This document shows, in pieces, positions 1 to 10,551 of a DNA stretch of 64,000 nt. The translations under genes and the position numbers were made by a program. Each line of letters starts with the position of its first letter. Position 1 is the stretch's first letter. The notes below the pieces were generated by a model. It made no database searches. It worked only from the letters and a program-made list of their open reading frames with translations, and was not told the origin of the DNA. Source of the stretch: Eumeta japonica (Eukaryota; Arthropoda; Insecta; Lepidoptera; Psychidae); assembly GCA_005406025.1 (NCBI GenBank), contig BGZK01000999.1, forward strand, positions 1-64,000. Direction: 5' to 3'.

Positions 1-655
1 ATCTTCATGTCTTTATTCAAGGTTTTGTCATCTAACTTAAGTAGTAGGTCAATATCGTGACCTTTGATTTTGCCAGTCTCTGCTCTTATGACATTTCAGG
101 TTCATTACGCTTTTCCATGGAGTGGTAAATTTTAAAACAATTTTGATCTTATATAAAGGATTCATCCAATTTAATATTAAATAAAAGTATTTGCACATAT
201 ATTTTAAATACGTTGTAACACAATATAATAATACAGAAAAAATAAAATATCAATATATCATTTTCTAAAAATTTTTATTGTTGAGGCAAACGACTTCTTC
301 TTCGTGACAGTTATTCTTAATTGAAAATTTATCATAAATGCAATTATCGAGAAAAATAGTCCTCATAGAAGGACGAATAAACTGGTGCAATACGAAAGGT
401 GTCATGATAAATATCGCTTTGATCCTTCATGTACAGAATCCTAGAAAACGCATTTCGTTTCTCGTTGTTTAGATACGTCGTAAAATGTATACGTCAATGT
501 TTTTAGATCTGACTACAAAGATACACCACCATTAATTATAAACTCGTTCATCAGATATTCCCTTCAGAGCTAGATTACCGCACAAAATAAAAATGAAGAC
601 TTTAAGTTTCAGTGCGTCACTGTACTCGGCCACTAAAGGTCCGGTCCTTCGGAAG
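1..655. other. AT-rich non-coding DNA
   Basis: I see no gene, repeat boundary or structured element here. The sequence is AT-rich with short A and T runs and frequent stops in all frames. Confidence 0.6.
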
Positions 656-659
656 TATC

Positions 660-955
660 TTCAAACTTCGGAGCTCGAAGTCAACAGTGTGGTAGGTTTG
701 ATGGGCGGCGGCTCGCTTCCGAGTGAACGAGTCGCTTTGAACGCCGGCGACGGGCGGGCGGCGGTCACCGGAACTCGCCGGCGTCACATCAAAGCGGCGA
801 GCGCCCCCGCGCCCCGCTAATAGTCGAGGCTTCGGGACGCCGCCCGACGGCGCGACCGCGCGCGTCACACGGACGAGCCTCGCTGGACCTCGAACCGGTG
901 GGGCCGTCGTATCGTGTAGCTGCTGCACGCCGTGCCGTAGGCGTCTCCTTCGAGT
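660..955. promoter_or_regulatory. CpG-rich island 1
   Basis: Composition switches abruptly from AT-rich to strongly GC- and CpG-rich, with runs such as 'ggcgggcggcggtcaccgg'. Open frames on both strands here are the by-product of few stop codons in GC-rich DNA and read as low-complexity Arg/Ala/Pro. A regulatory element or unmethylated island is the simplest reading. Function is inferred from composition only. Confidence 0.35.
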
Positions 956-1129
956 GTCAATGTGATGTTTTGTAATTTTTATAAATGATAAGAATATTTC
1001 ATAAAAAGGAAAAGATGTTCACGTAGCGAAATCACAAAGAGAAAGGCAAAAACGAGACAATATCAGAAGGATAAAACATGCAAAAAAAGAGGTAGAAAGG
1101 CGCGTAAAGTTAAGTTGTGTGTTTCGCTA

Positions 1130-1870
1130 TAAATATTGACGGGCGCGTTCTAAAGGAACGCGGCAGAATAGCGCAGTTTGTAACCCACCAAAAATGTCCA
1201 TAAAAATGATTTATAAAATAGTCGCCTGCAGCGCCGACGGGGGCGGGGGGCGCGGGCGGGAGCGCGCGGCTTCGTTCTCGGTGCGTTATTGTCCCTTTGA
1301 ATTTATTATAACGGAGTAGTGTCGGCCCCGCCCCGCCGCGTCGGCGCTCGAGGTCCTAATGCATTCCATTTTGTTTACCCGCTCGCCTAATTCCTTTCAG
1401 AAGGCGGAGGGTGTCACGTTCCGGTGTGACGTGAGCCGATGTCGGAACCCCGGTGAGAGATACCTCATCGTAATATAAATCGCGGCCGCCACGCCGGCCG
1501 GCCGCCAGCGACGACAGACGCCGCCGCCCGCCGCCCGTCGGCCGCCGGCCCGGCCGGCAGATTAATGGGCGGTCATTACTCAGCGCGCGATAAATTCGGC
1601 GGTTTACTGCGGGAGTACTGAAAAGTGCCGCAGCTTAAAAGGAGCGCGACGACTTCGGCCGACGTAAAACGGCTCGCCCATAAAGATAGTATTACTTTTT
1701 AAGGCTGACGGGCGGCACTAAACCCGACCGGGACGTGCCGGGGAGGCGCTTTGGAAATGGAAAACGTGGGAAGTGAGTCGAAATCGAGTTAACGCGGGAC
1801 CGCGACGCTCCGCCGGCGGCGGAGGACGGGGGGCGGTCGACAACCGCGCGGTTACGACATCGCCGAAATC
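1130..1870. promoter_or_regulatory. CpG-rich island 2 with AT-rich cores
   Basis: This is one of the largest CpG-dense tracts in the window. GC-rich blocks (1,225-1,270, 1,320-1,350, 1,480-1,560, 1,795-1,850) alternate with AT-rich cores such as 'aaaatgatttataaaatag' near 1,203 and 'tttgaatttattataacgg' near 1,296. Short AT cores of the homeodomain-site type inside a GC-rich frame are typical of insect developmental enhancers. No convincing exon is present: the open frames at 1,692-1,883 and 1,773-2,012 are compositional shadows. Confidence 0.4.
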
Positions 1871-2884
1871 GCGATCCGGTCACAGTTATCGAAACAGGGT
1901 TTCATACGTTTCGTATGCGAAATCATTAAAAAAAAATTTCCACAAGACAGAGCGTAGGTACATACAGTCACGGGACGGACACGTTCGCGATAAAAAAAAT
2001 ACAATTACGTGAACGCGCGGGCGCCGAATCAGATAAGCGCGAACTGAGTGTTATTTCCCCCGAAAACTTTTTGTTTGTTTCGGACAGATATCTGTACGCA
2101 TTAACTTATACGAGCGAAACGCAAACGCGAGCACGACGGCGCAATAAAAATAACTTCGTAACAACAACCCTACTTTTATTTATTTTGTACTCCGATTTGA
2201 ATCCATAAGTCGAGTTTTAGAATTATATTAATTTATCATGTGTTTTTCTACAACTACGAGTACGTGTACATCACCGTTTGAGATAAACTTCTAACAAAAT
2301 AAAGACATTATAAAAGAATACATTTTGTTTAGTTAATTTTATTTATAAATTGAGGAATTGATGTCCAATTATTTGGGCTAATTTTGAAGCCGATGTTTGA
2401 ATTTTACCGGTGTGACGTCATAAATGCGCCATTTTTTTTAAGCATTAAGGAATGAAAAAAATAATTGTTGGAGGGTATGCCACAGGAGCCGGGTCATTAA
2501 AATCTATCACTTCAAATAAACCGTAGTTTAGGAAATGTGTCCGCTCCGACGCTGGAAGTCCTTTCGGGACCGCTACATATGGCAGATGGAGTAATGACAT
2601 ATGTTTGACCAGTATGTTTAACGTATGTTTGATCGTCTCGAAGATCCTTGATCGGATACATGTTTAACAAGACTCGTAGGAGAGGCCTTAGGTCCGAGAT
2701 CAAAACTGCTGATGAAATATGCATAGAATGTGTTACCATACTTGGATTAGAGAACATTAGGCGTTCTTGATCTTTGTAATGTCGGAGTTTTTAAATATTC
2801 ACTTAATTTTATCACAAACAGCGTGTCACAAATGAAATGAAAATTGATGTCATATTCATTAAAAATTTTAATTTAATTCTCGCC
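1871..2884. other. AT-rich non-coding DNA
   Basis: No gene is recognised. A short cAMP-response-element-like 'tgacgtcat' lies near 2,413. A more balanced tract at about 2,510-2,760 carries an 81-codon minus-strand open frame with no recognisable motif. Confidence 0.5.
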
Positions 2885-3310
2885 TTAACGATGAGGGTCG
2901 TTTAGAACGCTGCTCGACGCAGACGTGACGGTTCGCAGAATCGGCGCTTCAAAAAGTGAAGTCCGTGAGCTTTTTAAATCGGCAAGCTTATGTAAGCTCG
3001 TGATGGGAACGCGATCGGGCGCGGTGCGGGTCCGGCGCGGCGTAGGGACGTGCGCGGTAATGGCGGTCGGGGACCCGTCCGGCGCCGCCCCGCCCGGCCC
3101 GCCCGGGGCACTCTCGGCCGGGCCACTACTCGTCTAATATGTTAGGCTCGGTTCCATCCTCCGCGGGAACGCGCGCCCGCGTAGCTCGGAATTTCATCTG
3201 GCAAAATCGCGGCAGAAATCGCCCTTCGCTTCTGCTCGGCGTCCACCTGAATCGTACGAGAGACGAGAGAAATTCACTTATTTTGGAGAAAATGCTTTGG
3301 CCGTTGCTAG
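2885..3310. promoter_or_regulatory. CpG-rich island 3
   Basis: The GC-rich core at about 3,005-3,180 ('ggcgccgccccgcccggcc') is flanked by AT-rich DNA. The plus-strand open frames at 2,925-3,137 and 3,139-3,336 are Arg/Gly/Pro-rich shadows. I take it as a regulatory-type island from composition alone. Confidence 0.33.
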
Positions 3311-4259
3311 AGCCGGCTGTAACGTTTATTAAATAAATATGAACCATACTCGGCGTACTTATTTTTATATTAAATTAATATCTAATGCAATTAAATTGCG
3401 ATATATTTTTTCCAGCCATTTCTATAAAGTAATATGCCAGAGCGGCGATGGTTGTTTTTTATCGTCCTTATATTTATTTAATGATATTATACAGATATAA
3501 AAAGAAAAAAATCTTTACTTGTACAATATAAATAAGAAGATTGTATACACGTGTACAATACGTAATATACGTAAGACCATGCTTACTTGTACAATTATGT
3601 ATACAACGTACAACATACCAAGGCCGGGCACTGGAGCTCTTCGAGGACGGCACTAGGTCACACGGTGCCCGCGCTGGTCCCACGCGTGTTGGAAATTCGA
3701 AATCTTTTAAAGATTTTGCTAATTTTTCGAAGGTGAACTTTCATGACGACATTTTATACATGCCTTGAAGAGTACGTTAAACAGTCGACGATTGACATTA
3801 TCAGAAAGAGTGCTTCAGCAGGTTGATGATGACAAAAACTGATAAAATGAATGTTTAATGATTGCAAATAAATTCAAAATGTTTGATTGGCTAGAAATTT
3901 TGGTTTACACTTATTAAAGCTGTTAAGATTGTACGGAAGGTGAAAAATAAAAGAATTTGTCACTGACGTAGTTCAGTTCATAAAAACTAAATCTGCGGTC
4001 TGAGGACCTCCGTCAGAAACAAAAGTTTTTCATAATAAATAACGTTTTGGTAAAAATATCCGTTTATTAAAATTTGATATAAAAATAGCGAATTATAAAT
4101 TATATAAAAAACTTCTACAAGACTGTCTTTACTTTTACAATAACAATACAAATAGCACATACAAGACAGATCAAAAGTTTTGCAGCAATGCATTGACCTT
4201 CCATGCATCTATGAGCAAATGTTGTCATTCCGAAAACGTAGAGATTGTTCGTGCACCAT
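3311..4259. other. AT-rich non-coding DNA
   Basis: No gene is recognised. A short GC-richer patch at about 3,620-3,690 is the only compositional feature. Confidence 0.5.
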
Positions 4260-4640
4260 TCGCTCGACCGCGGAAGAAATCGAGAACGAAGACCAGCTTA
4301 TAATTTACTGCGGTGACGGCGAGTAGACCATCGGCGGCGCTGAGATTTTATGATGATCCAATTAAGGCCGGGGGCCGGTACAACCAAATGGAAAAGCTGG
4401 AAGTGTGTACGTTTTGTGGTCACGGGAGGCGGTGGCGGGCGGCGGAGGGGGTACGTTCAGGTGATTTACGGCGTCGAGGACTCCTCGTAGCGCACTGGTT
4501 CGATCGGCGGCGCGTCGGATAGACGTCGCGTAGGGCGGTTGCGCGCGAAGGGCGGGCGGCGGTGTTATTCGAACTAAATACTAAATTATACTTCGTGCTT
4601 AAATTGAATTTTAAATTATTTATCGGCTCGCCGATAAGCA
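4260..4640. promoter_or_regulatory. CpG-rich island 4
   Basis: A purine-biased GC core (4,420-4,560, 'ggaggcggtggcgggcggcg') grades into 'gaatttaaattatttatc' on its right edge. Open frames on both strands overlap it, which argues against coding. Regulatory role is inferred only. Confidence 0.33.
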
Positions 4641-6289
4641 ATAATTATTGATATTTGTACTGCCGACCACGGGCTATTACTGGGTTGATTGAAATCGGTT
4701 GATACCTCTCTATTTTATGGAAATATCGTTATTCTTATAATGTATTCGGACAGAAAATGCAAAATGAAATAATTTACTTAACAGCATGAAGTATTTTAGA
4801 AACTCGGCGGTGGGCGGTTGTTATGACTATGTAATTATGAATTAGCTTAGTAAAAAATATTTTTGACAGCGATGAAGAATTCGAAAAAAAAAGCTGAAAT
4901 ATATTGTGAAAAATCACTGTTTTGTAAGTTTCAAATTGCAAACTCTTCATTCTAAACCTGACCACGTTTGATCACTACCTTTTACTATTTTATTATACAT
5001 TTATCGTTATCATCCGTTGTTGGGATGTAGTGAATATTGAGATTATCGATGGTATAATGGAAAACTATTATTGCCTACAGCCGCGGCCGCCGGCCGGCGC
5101 GGGCCGGGCTCGGCGCTGGCGTCAATAATCCATACTTCCTGCCTAGAATAATAAATAACTGTGCTAGTGAGGACGATAGAAGGAAAGGATGTGATCATGG
5201 AGGTGTTTAAAATATTTCCGTTCTTACGTTTCCGCATCTAAAAATAAAAAAACATATGGCATCGGAAAAAAAGATTTAACGCTGTTATTTACCTTATATA
5301 GAATTGTAGGCGTGAATGCGAAAAGTTTCCAAAACTTATCTAAATCTCCTCAGATTTAAATATTTCTAACAAATAATTAAGACAGGTCCCTTGGAGCACA
5401 GGATGAAAAATTAAGATTCTAAATAAATGTAATCAAACAATATGGCCAAAATATTGTCTTATATATTGAAACTAACTTGTAAATCAAAATCTATACGTAA
5501 TTCTCATTTACCTAGAATCATGAAATTTGGCAAGAAGAAAAGTTTCGAAACATATAAAGCAAAAAAAAAATTTAAATCGTTGATTTGTAGTCATATCCCA
5601 TGAAAAGTGTTATTTTTTTTGTGGTTTAATCCTCATACTCACAATTGGAATTGAGACCGTGATGTAGAAAAATATATGGGAGAACATTTTCTAGCTTCCC
5701 GCGATAAAAACTTAAGATTATCAAAAACTCGGATACTTTAAAAAAAATGTTTTTTTTTTAAACAGGAGTTTCGGAATACCTGGCACTCATATCTCGACAG
5801 TATCGATATGGAACAGAAAAAATAATCGAAACTCTTATTGGTTGAAATATCTACACACATAATTCAGTTTGTACGGAACCCTTAGTGTGCGAGCCCTATT
5901 CGTATTCGTTCGGTTTCCTTTTACAATTAGATATTTGAGTTGTGTAAAAGTATACCGTTTATTAATTTACGTACACGGACTAGATGGGGGGTTTTAATTT
6001 TTCGGCTACTTTCTGTGGAACAAAAGTCATTCACCCGAATCTAAGAAAGTATTATTCTAGCAGCGATAAGCCTAAAAATAATAAATTTCATTCTAATAAA
6101 TTGCATTCCAATAAATAGTAAAGAATGAGCGTTTTGGTGAATATACCGATAATCTCCCGATAATAGCGGTCTAGTGATTTATTTGTTGCGAAGCAACACA
6201 AGTTCCCGGTGCTAGGCGAACTCTATGGTTTATTTTGAGATAAATAGAGAAGTCCAGATCATACCCTAAGCTAGGCGGTGTCGCGTTCG
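4641..6289. other. AT-rich non-coding DNA with a small GC island and a repeat-tail fragment
   Basis: The interval holds a short GC island at about 5,078-5,125 ('ccgcggccgccggccggcg'). A fragment at about 5,870-5,900 ('gtacggaacccttagtgtg') resembles the 'gggttccgta...cgagtcgg' tail spread through lepidopteran genomes; related fragments lie near 17,095 and 36,355. I see nothing else. Confidence 0.45.
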
Positions 6290-6660
6290 GAATAGGTGCC
6301 GTAGTGTATACGGAGAGGGGGGAGGGGTGGGCGCGTTGCGGGGCCGGCATAATCGGATCACAGCGCTAGCGTTGTAATGCACGTCGCACAAACTGCATTA
6401 CGCGCTGCACTTTATTAATATTGATGAAGCGGCTACCTCCCCCTGCCGCCCGTTCCGCTGCGCCTCCGCCCTAAATGTTTTTAACGTTCGTTCGATTTTA
6501 GTCGGGTTATTCGCCGACGCTCCGGCGGGATTCTGTCGATTCAGCGTTGAATAATTACCGACCCTTCCATTACCTACTTTTTCATTTTTGCCGCTTCGCC
6601 GGCTCTCCGTGTACATATTCGACCAGCGTTTGAAGCGACGACCCATGATTCAGATAGCCC
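6290..6660. promoter_or_regulatory. CpG-rich island 5
   Basis: Here GC-rich segments ('cctgccgcccgttccgctgc') are mixed with AT cores such as 'actttattaatattgatg' near 6,410 and a GATA-type 'cagatag' at the right edge. An 82-codon minus-strand open frame covers it but has no family resemblance. It looks like non-coding regulatory DNA. Confidence 0.35.
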
Positions 6661-6929
6661 ATTATCAGATCATCGATTGAATGTTTACAACAGAAAAACA
6701 ATGAAGCGTTTCATGTTTTTTGGTCTACTGATAATTGTTACAGACAGCCGTGCCCTTAGTTGATAATTAGATTGTAAGACCTTATATTATAATAAAATCT
6801 TTTTGTGTATTTTGTTTGTTGTTTAAGTATTTTGTGTACATTAAATGATTAAGTTGCGTGTATTTTTATTACCTGGGTAGGGATGATTGGTAGAGTCTAT
6901 TAATTGTGTTTTATGTGTATTTGAACAGT

Positions 6930-7320
6930 TTATATATTTTTCATATCGCCTGCATTGAAAATGCCTAGTTTCATGCCTGTTGAGCCGACAGAAACTAGTC
7001 AATTTCAGACCAATGCGACCGTCGCCGGGCAGCAATTGAGCAATTCCTGCCCTACGGGCAGGAATTGATCATTTTCTGCCCGCTGAACGAAGTTACCAAT
7101 TTATTTTCAATCCTGTCAGAGTATCTTTTGCTTATTTCATGCCTTTATAATTGTCATTCTAACCCTCGAAATCAAAAGTTCTTGAATTGTAATTTTTGAT
7201 TTCCTCAATAAATTTATGTAATAAAATGGTATTATCGCTATTTGTCAGAAATAATCTAGTTCTTGTCGGCTCCAGACAATGAAACTAGCATTTTCAATAC
7301 AGTTGATATGAAAAATATAG
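6930..7320. mobile_element. Foldback (MITE-like) element with nested hairpin
   Basis: The left arm (about 6,930-7,000) and right arm (about 7,252-7,320) are imperfect reverse complements. Both contain 'attgaaaatgc', 'tagtttcat' and 'gagccgaca'/'ggagccgaca', and the match runs outward through 'catatc' into the flanking A/T run. The interior holds a second, perfect hairpin at 7,041-7,067. There is no coding capacity, so this is a short non-autonomous terminal-inverted-repeat element. Superfamily and target duplication cannot be assigned by eye. Confidence 0.6.
7041..7067. repeat. Perfect 12-bp hairpin
   Basis: Arms 'caattcctgccc' (7,041-7,052) and 'gggcaggaattg' (7,056-7,067) pair perfectly around a 3-nt loop, at the centre of the foldback element. 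It resembles an inner stem of the mobile element rather than a transcription terminator. Confidence 0.8.
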
Positions 7321-7442
7321 TGTGTGACGGGGGATGAAACACGATTTCAGACCGAGTGATGTCAGCCCTCGCTTCGCTTGGGCAGCCAACTTCACTCTGG
7401 TCTGAAATCGTTTTGTTTCATCCCTAGTCACACAATATACTA
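7313..7442. mobile_element. Second foldback element (~130 bp)
   Basis: Arms of about 45 bp pair imperfectly. The left arm contains 'gatgaaacacgatttcagac' (7,335) and the right arm is the reverse complement of 'gatgaaacaaaacgatttca'. The outer ends 'tagtgtgtgac' and 'gtcacacaatata' also pair. The loop contains 'ccctcgcttcgcttgggc', itself weakly palindromic. It abuts the previous foldback with no clear spacer, so the two may be one compound element. Confidence 0.6.
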
Positions 7443-7689
7443 TTGTATATACGAAAGTATAATAAGTAAGTGTAACATATATGTGCATGGACTACTTACC
7501 ATGACCATGAAGTTCATGAAAGGCTAGAATCCGGAACTCTATATGGGACTGCCACGACTTAGTGTTCCCAGCGTAGTGGCGTTCGCATGGCAGGAATGTA
7601 AACTATATGGCCACGCTCCGTCATATGTAAAGTATGCAGTTCATTTGTGTAGGCGGATGCACAATGCAGACATATTTATGCATCCGTCA

Positions 7690-8330
7690 TGGTATTGTGA
7701 CCATAGTCTCGCTTTATCTGTCACCTAATAAATGGTTGCTCCAGTGCGTCATTTAAACTCTGCTCGCACTAGGTGATGCTGTTATTTTCTTTGACGATCT
7801 AAACAGTAAAAATACGGGTTGGCATTGTAATGTTTTGAACTTAAATGGATATGCACTCGTCACCCTTGCAGAGGAATATGAGCTCGCTGTCATCGCGCCG
7901 CTCACTTGAAGTCATCTTCCATCAAACGGTAATCACAGACCGGAAATTGTAGATCTATATCTACAATTTCCATATCTACAATTTCCGGTCTGGAAATACT
8001 ACAATACTAAAAAGCGTGGAAATGAATTTGAGATAAATCGAGACACTACATCATCTTGGCTAAGATAATCTGCCAGTGTTTCTCAGACTCGGCTCCTTCA
8101 CCGGTGGAGAACAGCCTACTGATATAGCCTACTGCTAATAAATTGAAAATCTTAATACGGATGATATAATCTCAAGCAAGAACATTGACATAGCCATAGA
8201 AGTTCTTATCAACCACGTCATGACAGTGGTCGAGAGTGTTCTTTTGGTCCCGATGAATTCAGATTGTTGAGTCTGCCCGTGGACGTTCGCAAATTGATAA
8301 GAGTTAAAAGCGCAGCCCTGCACCGCTCGA
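7690..8330 (+). pseudogene. Jockey LINE endonuclease remnant
   Basis: The plus-strand frame around 7,770-7,835 reads LGDAVIFFDDLNSKNTGW, matching the catalytic D-L-N block of apurinic-like endonucleases in Jockey LINEs. Downstream, a segment with 'PSNGNHRPEIVD' (about 7,920-7,955) matches the region just before the second half of that fold. The domain is then broken at 7,937-7,991, where a perfect 17-bp inverted repeat with an extra copy of one arm has arisen. In life the enzyme nicks target DNA to prime reverse transcription. This copy cannot be active. Confidence 0.8.
7937..7991. repeat. Perfect 17-bp inverted repeat inside the LINE
   Basis: Arms at 7,937-7,953 and 7,975-7,991 ('tctacaatttccggtct' on the right) pair without mismatch. 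The 21-nt spacer holds a further 'tctacaatttcc'. It is probably a template-switch or hairpin-repair scar rather than an element end. Confidence 0.8.
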
Positions 8331-8689
8331 GCGCATATCGCATTCTAAAGCATAGATATTGAGCGTGTACCCTTTAACGCGAAGTGAAAGCTTACATAAG
8401 AGGCCAAAAATGACAATTGGAGAGCCCTTATAGAGAAAGTCATCCCTAATCATTGAGCTTACTGAGTTGTGGCCAAAGAACTCAAATTAATACATCTGAT
8501 GAATGCATAGCCACGCACGCCCTTAAAAAGACAGATAATGTCCTTGTGTTCGATGATTGGGAAAAGGCTGAGTGTATCGCTGATACATAGAACTTCAATG
8601 TTCATTCAATTCCATACCTTACGGTACCTAACACATAAACTGTTTTGAAAACGAAATCGGTCAAGGGGCTTAGTTACCTCCCAAAGATA

Positions 8690-9960
8690 TGGGAAACCTT
8701 CGGTCTCGGTAGACGACGTTCAAAACCATATCAAATATCTCAAAATCAGAAGGGCACCGGGTCTGGATGGTATTAGAAATAAAGCAATTAAATGCTTTTC
8801 CCCTCCACTACTGGCTTTATTGGTCGTAATCTTCAACACGTGCTTAAAAAATTGTCACTTCACGGTAAAATGCCATTATTATCGGCAATCAGGGAAACCT
8901 CGCAACCTCCTCTTTAGTTACAGACCAATGAGCCTTATGAGCGATTTAGGAAAACTATTAGAGAGAAAATGTTCAAATTACGTTCAAGTCATCAACGTAT
9001 CAGTAAAAGATCTTATTATCAATGACCAGTTTGATTTTAGACTCAATCACTCTTGCCCCTAACAAGCGCTTCGACTAGCTGAACATGTCTCGTAGGGGTT
9101 CCAGCCCAAACACAAGACCGTAGCGGTTTTCTTTGATGTTGCTAAGGCATTCGATAAAGTATGACAAATAGACCTCATTCATAAATTACACCAACTACAA
9201 GTCCCACATCGTCTTGTTCTCATTATATAGAATTATATTATTAAGAGAAACTTCTCCTTTCGCTACGAGAATAGTTTATAGTCTAAAAGACCGATAAGAA
9301 TTGGAGTTTCTCAAGGCTCCATCCTCTTTTCTCTATAGTGCTCCTAGTACACTAATAATATTCCGCGGCCGCAATCAGGGGTCCAACTTGCGCTTTTCGT
9401 CGTCGATACAAAAGAAAACGGTAGAAGTTGTATTATACTAGTTTCCCACTTTTTGTATACTCAATGGACCCGTTCCATGGCAACACAAGTATGAATACTT
9501 AGAAATCACGCTTGACAAATGTCTACATTCCAAAGATCATATCAAACTTGTTAGGAAAAACACTCAGTTATACCTTTCATGCTGGCAAGGCGTGATAGGT
9601 ATGATTGAGCGTTTAAGTAAAATAAATTAGAAAAATAATTGCATTCTACCAATTGTGTATACGGCCAACGATGAAGCGGCACCAGTCTTTGTTCACACCG
9701 ACTCGAATACACTATACCAACTTCAAATCGTACAAAATAATTTCTGCAGAAAGCCACCGGCACACTGTATACACACACACACGTCGGAACTCTGTGTCTT
9801 ATAGGGACTTAGAATTCCTACAATATTAAATTTATGCAAGATATGTCCAAGAAAATTTTCGACATAGCAGCAAATCACCCAAATTCCTTGCTACTGTCAG
9901 CTGTCACGAGTCATCTCCTCCTCACCACTTTTTTCGAGGGTTACGGATTGTCCTATCCAA
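8690..9960 (+). pseudogene. Jockey LINE reverse transcriptase remnant
   Basis: Recognisable blocks, spread over several frames, are: a GPDGI-type start (about 8,757-8,800), NLLFSYRPMSLMSDLGKLLE (about 8,905-8,965), 'NDQFDFRLNHSC' (about 9,020-9,056), 'FFDVAKAFDKV' (about 9,132-9,165) and 'IGVSQGSIL' (about 9,300). The catalytic box expected as F-A-D-D reads FVVD near 9,396, so the metal-binding aspartate pair is lost. A C-terminal block with 'VQNNFCRKATG' lies near 9,730-9,765. Repeated stops confirm a pseudogene. The frames fit no host reverse transcriptase. Confidence 0.85.
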
Positions 9961-10551
9961 TCTGCCTCGTGATTTTACAGAAAGTTAATTGAAATAAAGT
10001 AGAATATGTTTAGAATATAGGCGTAGGTGCCCGCTTTTAATACGACCTTATACGGTCACCCATCCTGTGAACTTCCCGTGCTTCTCGGCTTCCCTCTAGG
10101 GGACACGCTCCGAGCTGAATTCCCTTCTGCACTGAGATGTCAATTATAAGGTATCCATAGGGCAGTCACGCACTGACGGCATTTGCCTGCCGATCGGCCT
10201 GATGATCGACTAGATGAAATTGTTAAGCATCAATTATTTGGGGCTACAGACAACGGCTATACTATTATTTCTTCAGTTGGTTTTTTGGTCCGTGAAAATC
10301 CACGCACACGGATGCTTGGTCAGCCCACAGGATTTTTTTGTCCCCCTCACCCCGCAAGGTGAAAACTAAAAAAAATCTGTTGTAATGCAATTTGGAAGCT
10401 GGTGCGGTGAACAACTGAAACGAGTGAAATATCTGCTCAGTCCATCATTTGTGCTCACATCGTCAAGAAGTACACTTCGAAGTTTATGAAGAAAATGATC
10501 CGAGGTACTGGTTTACTGGCAACAAAGATATCGCCGTAAAAATAATTGAAA

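Larger units (their letters stand above)
7540..10375 (+). mobile_element. Decayed Jockey-clade LINE
   Basis: A long plus-strand relic keeps the domain order of a Jockey-type non-LTR retrotransposon. A possible ORF1 zinc-knuckle remnant is at about 7,590-7,660 (weak). The endonuclease is at about 7,690-8,000, reverse transcriptase at about 8,690-9,560, and the C-terminal region at about 9,640-9,960. The probable 3' UTR ends near 10,375 in 'aaaaaaaa'. Stops and frameshifts are frequent, so it is dead. It neighbours the foldback pair on the left and a microsatellite-cored repeat on the right. The exact ends were not determined. Confidence 0.85.
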
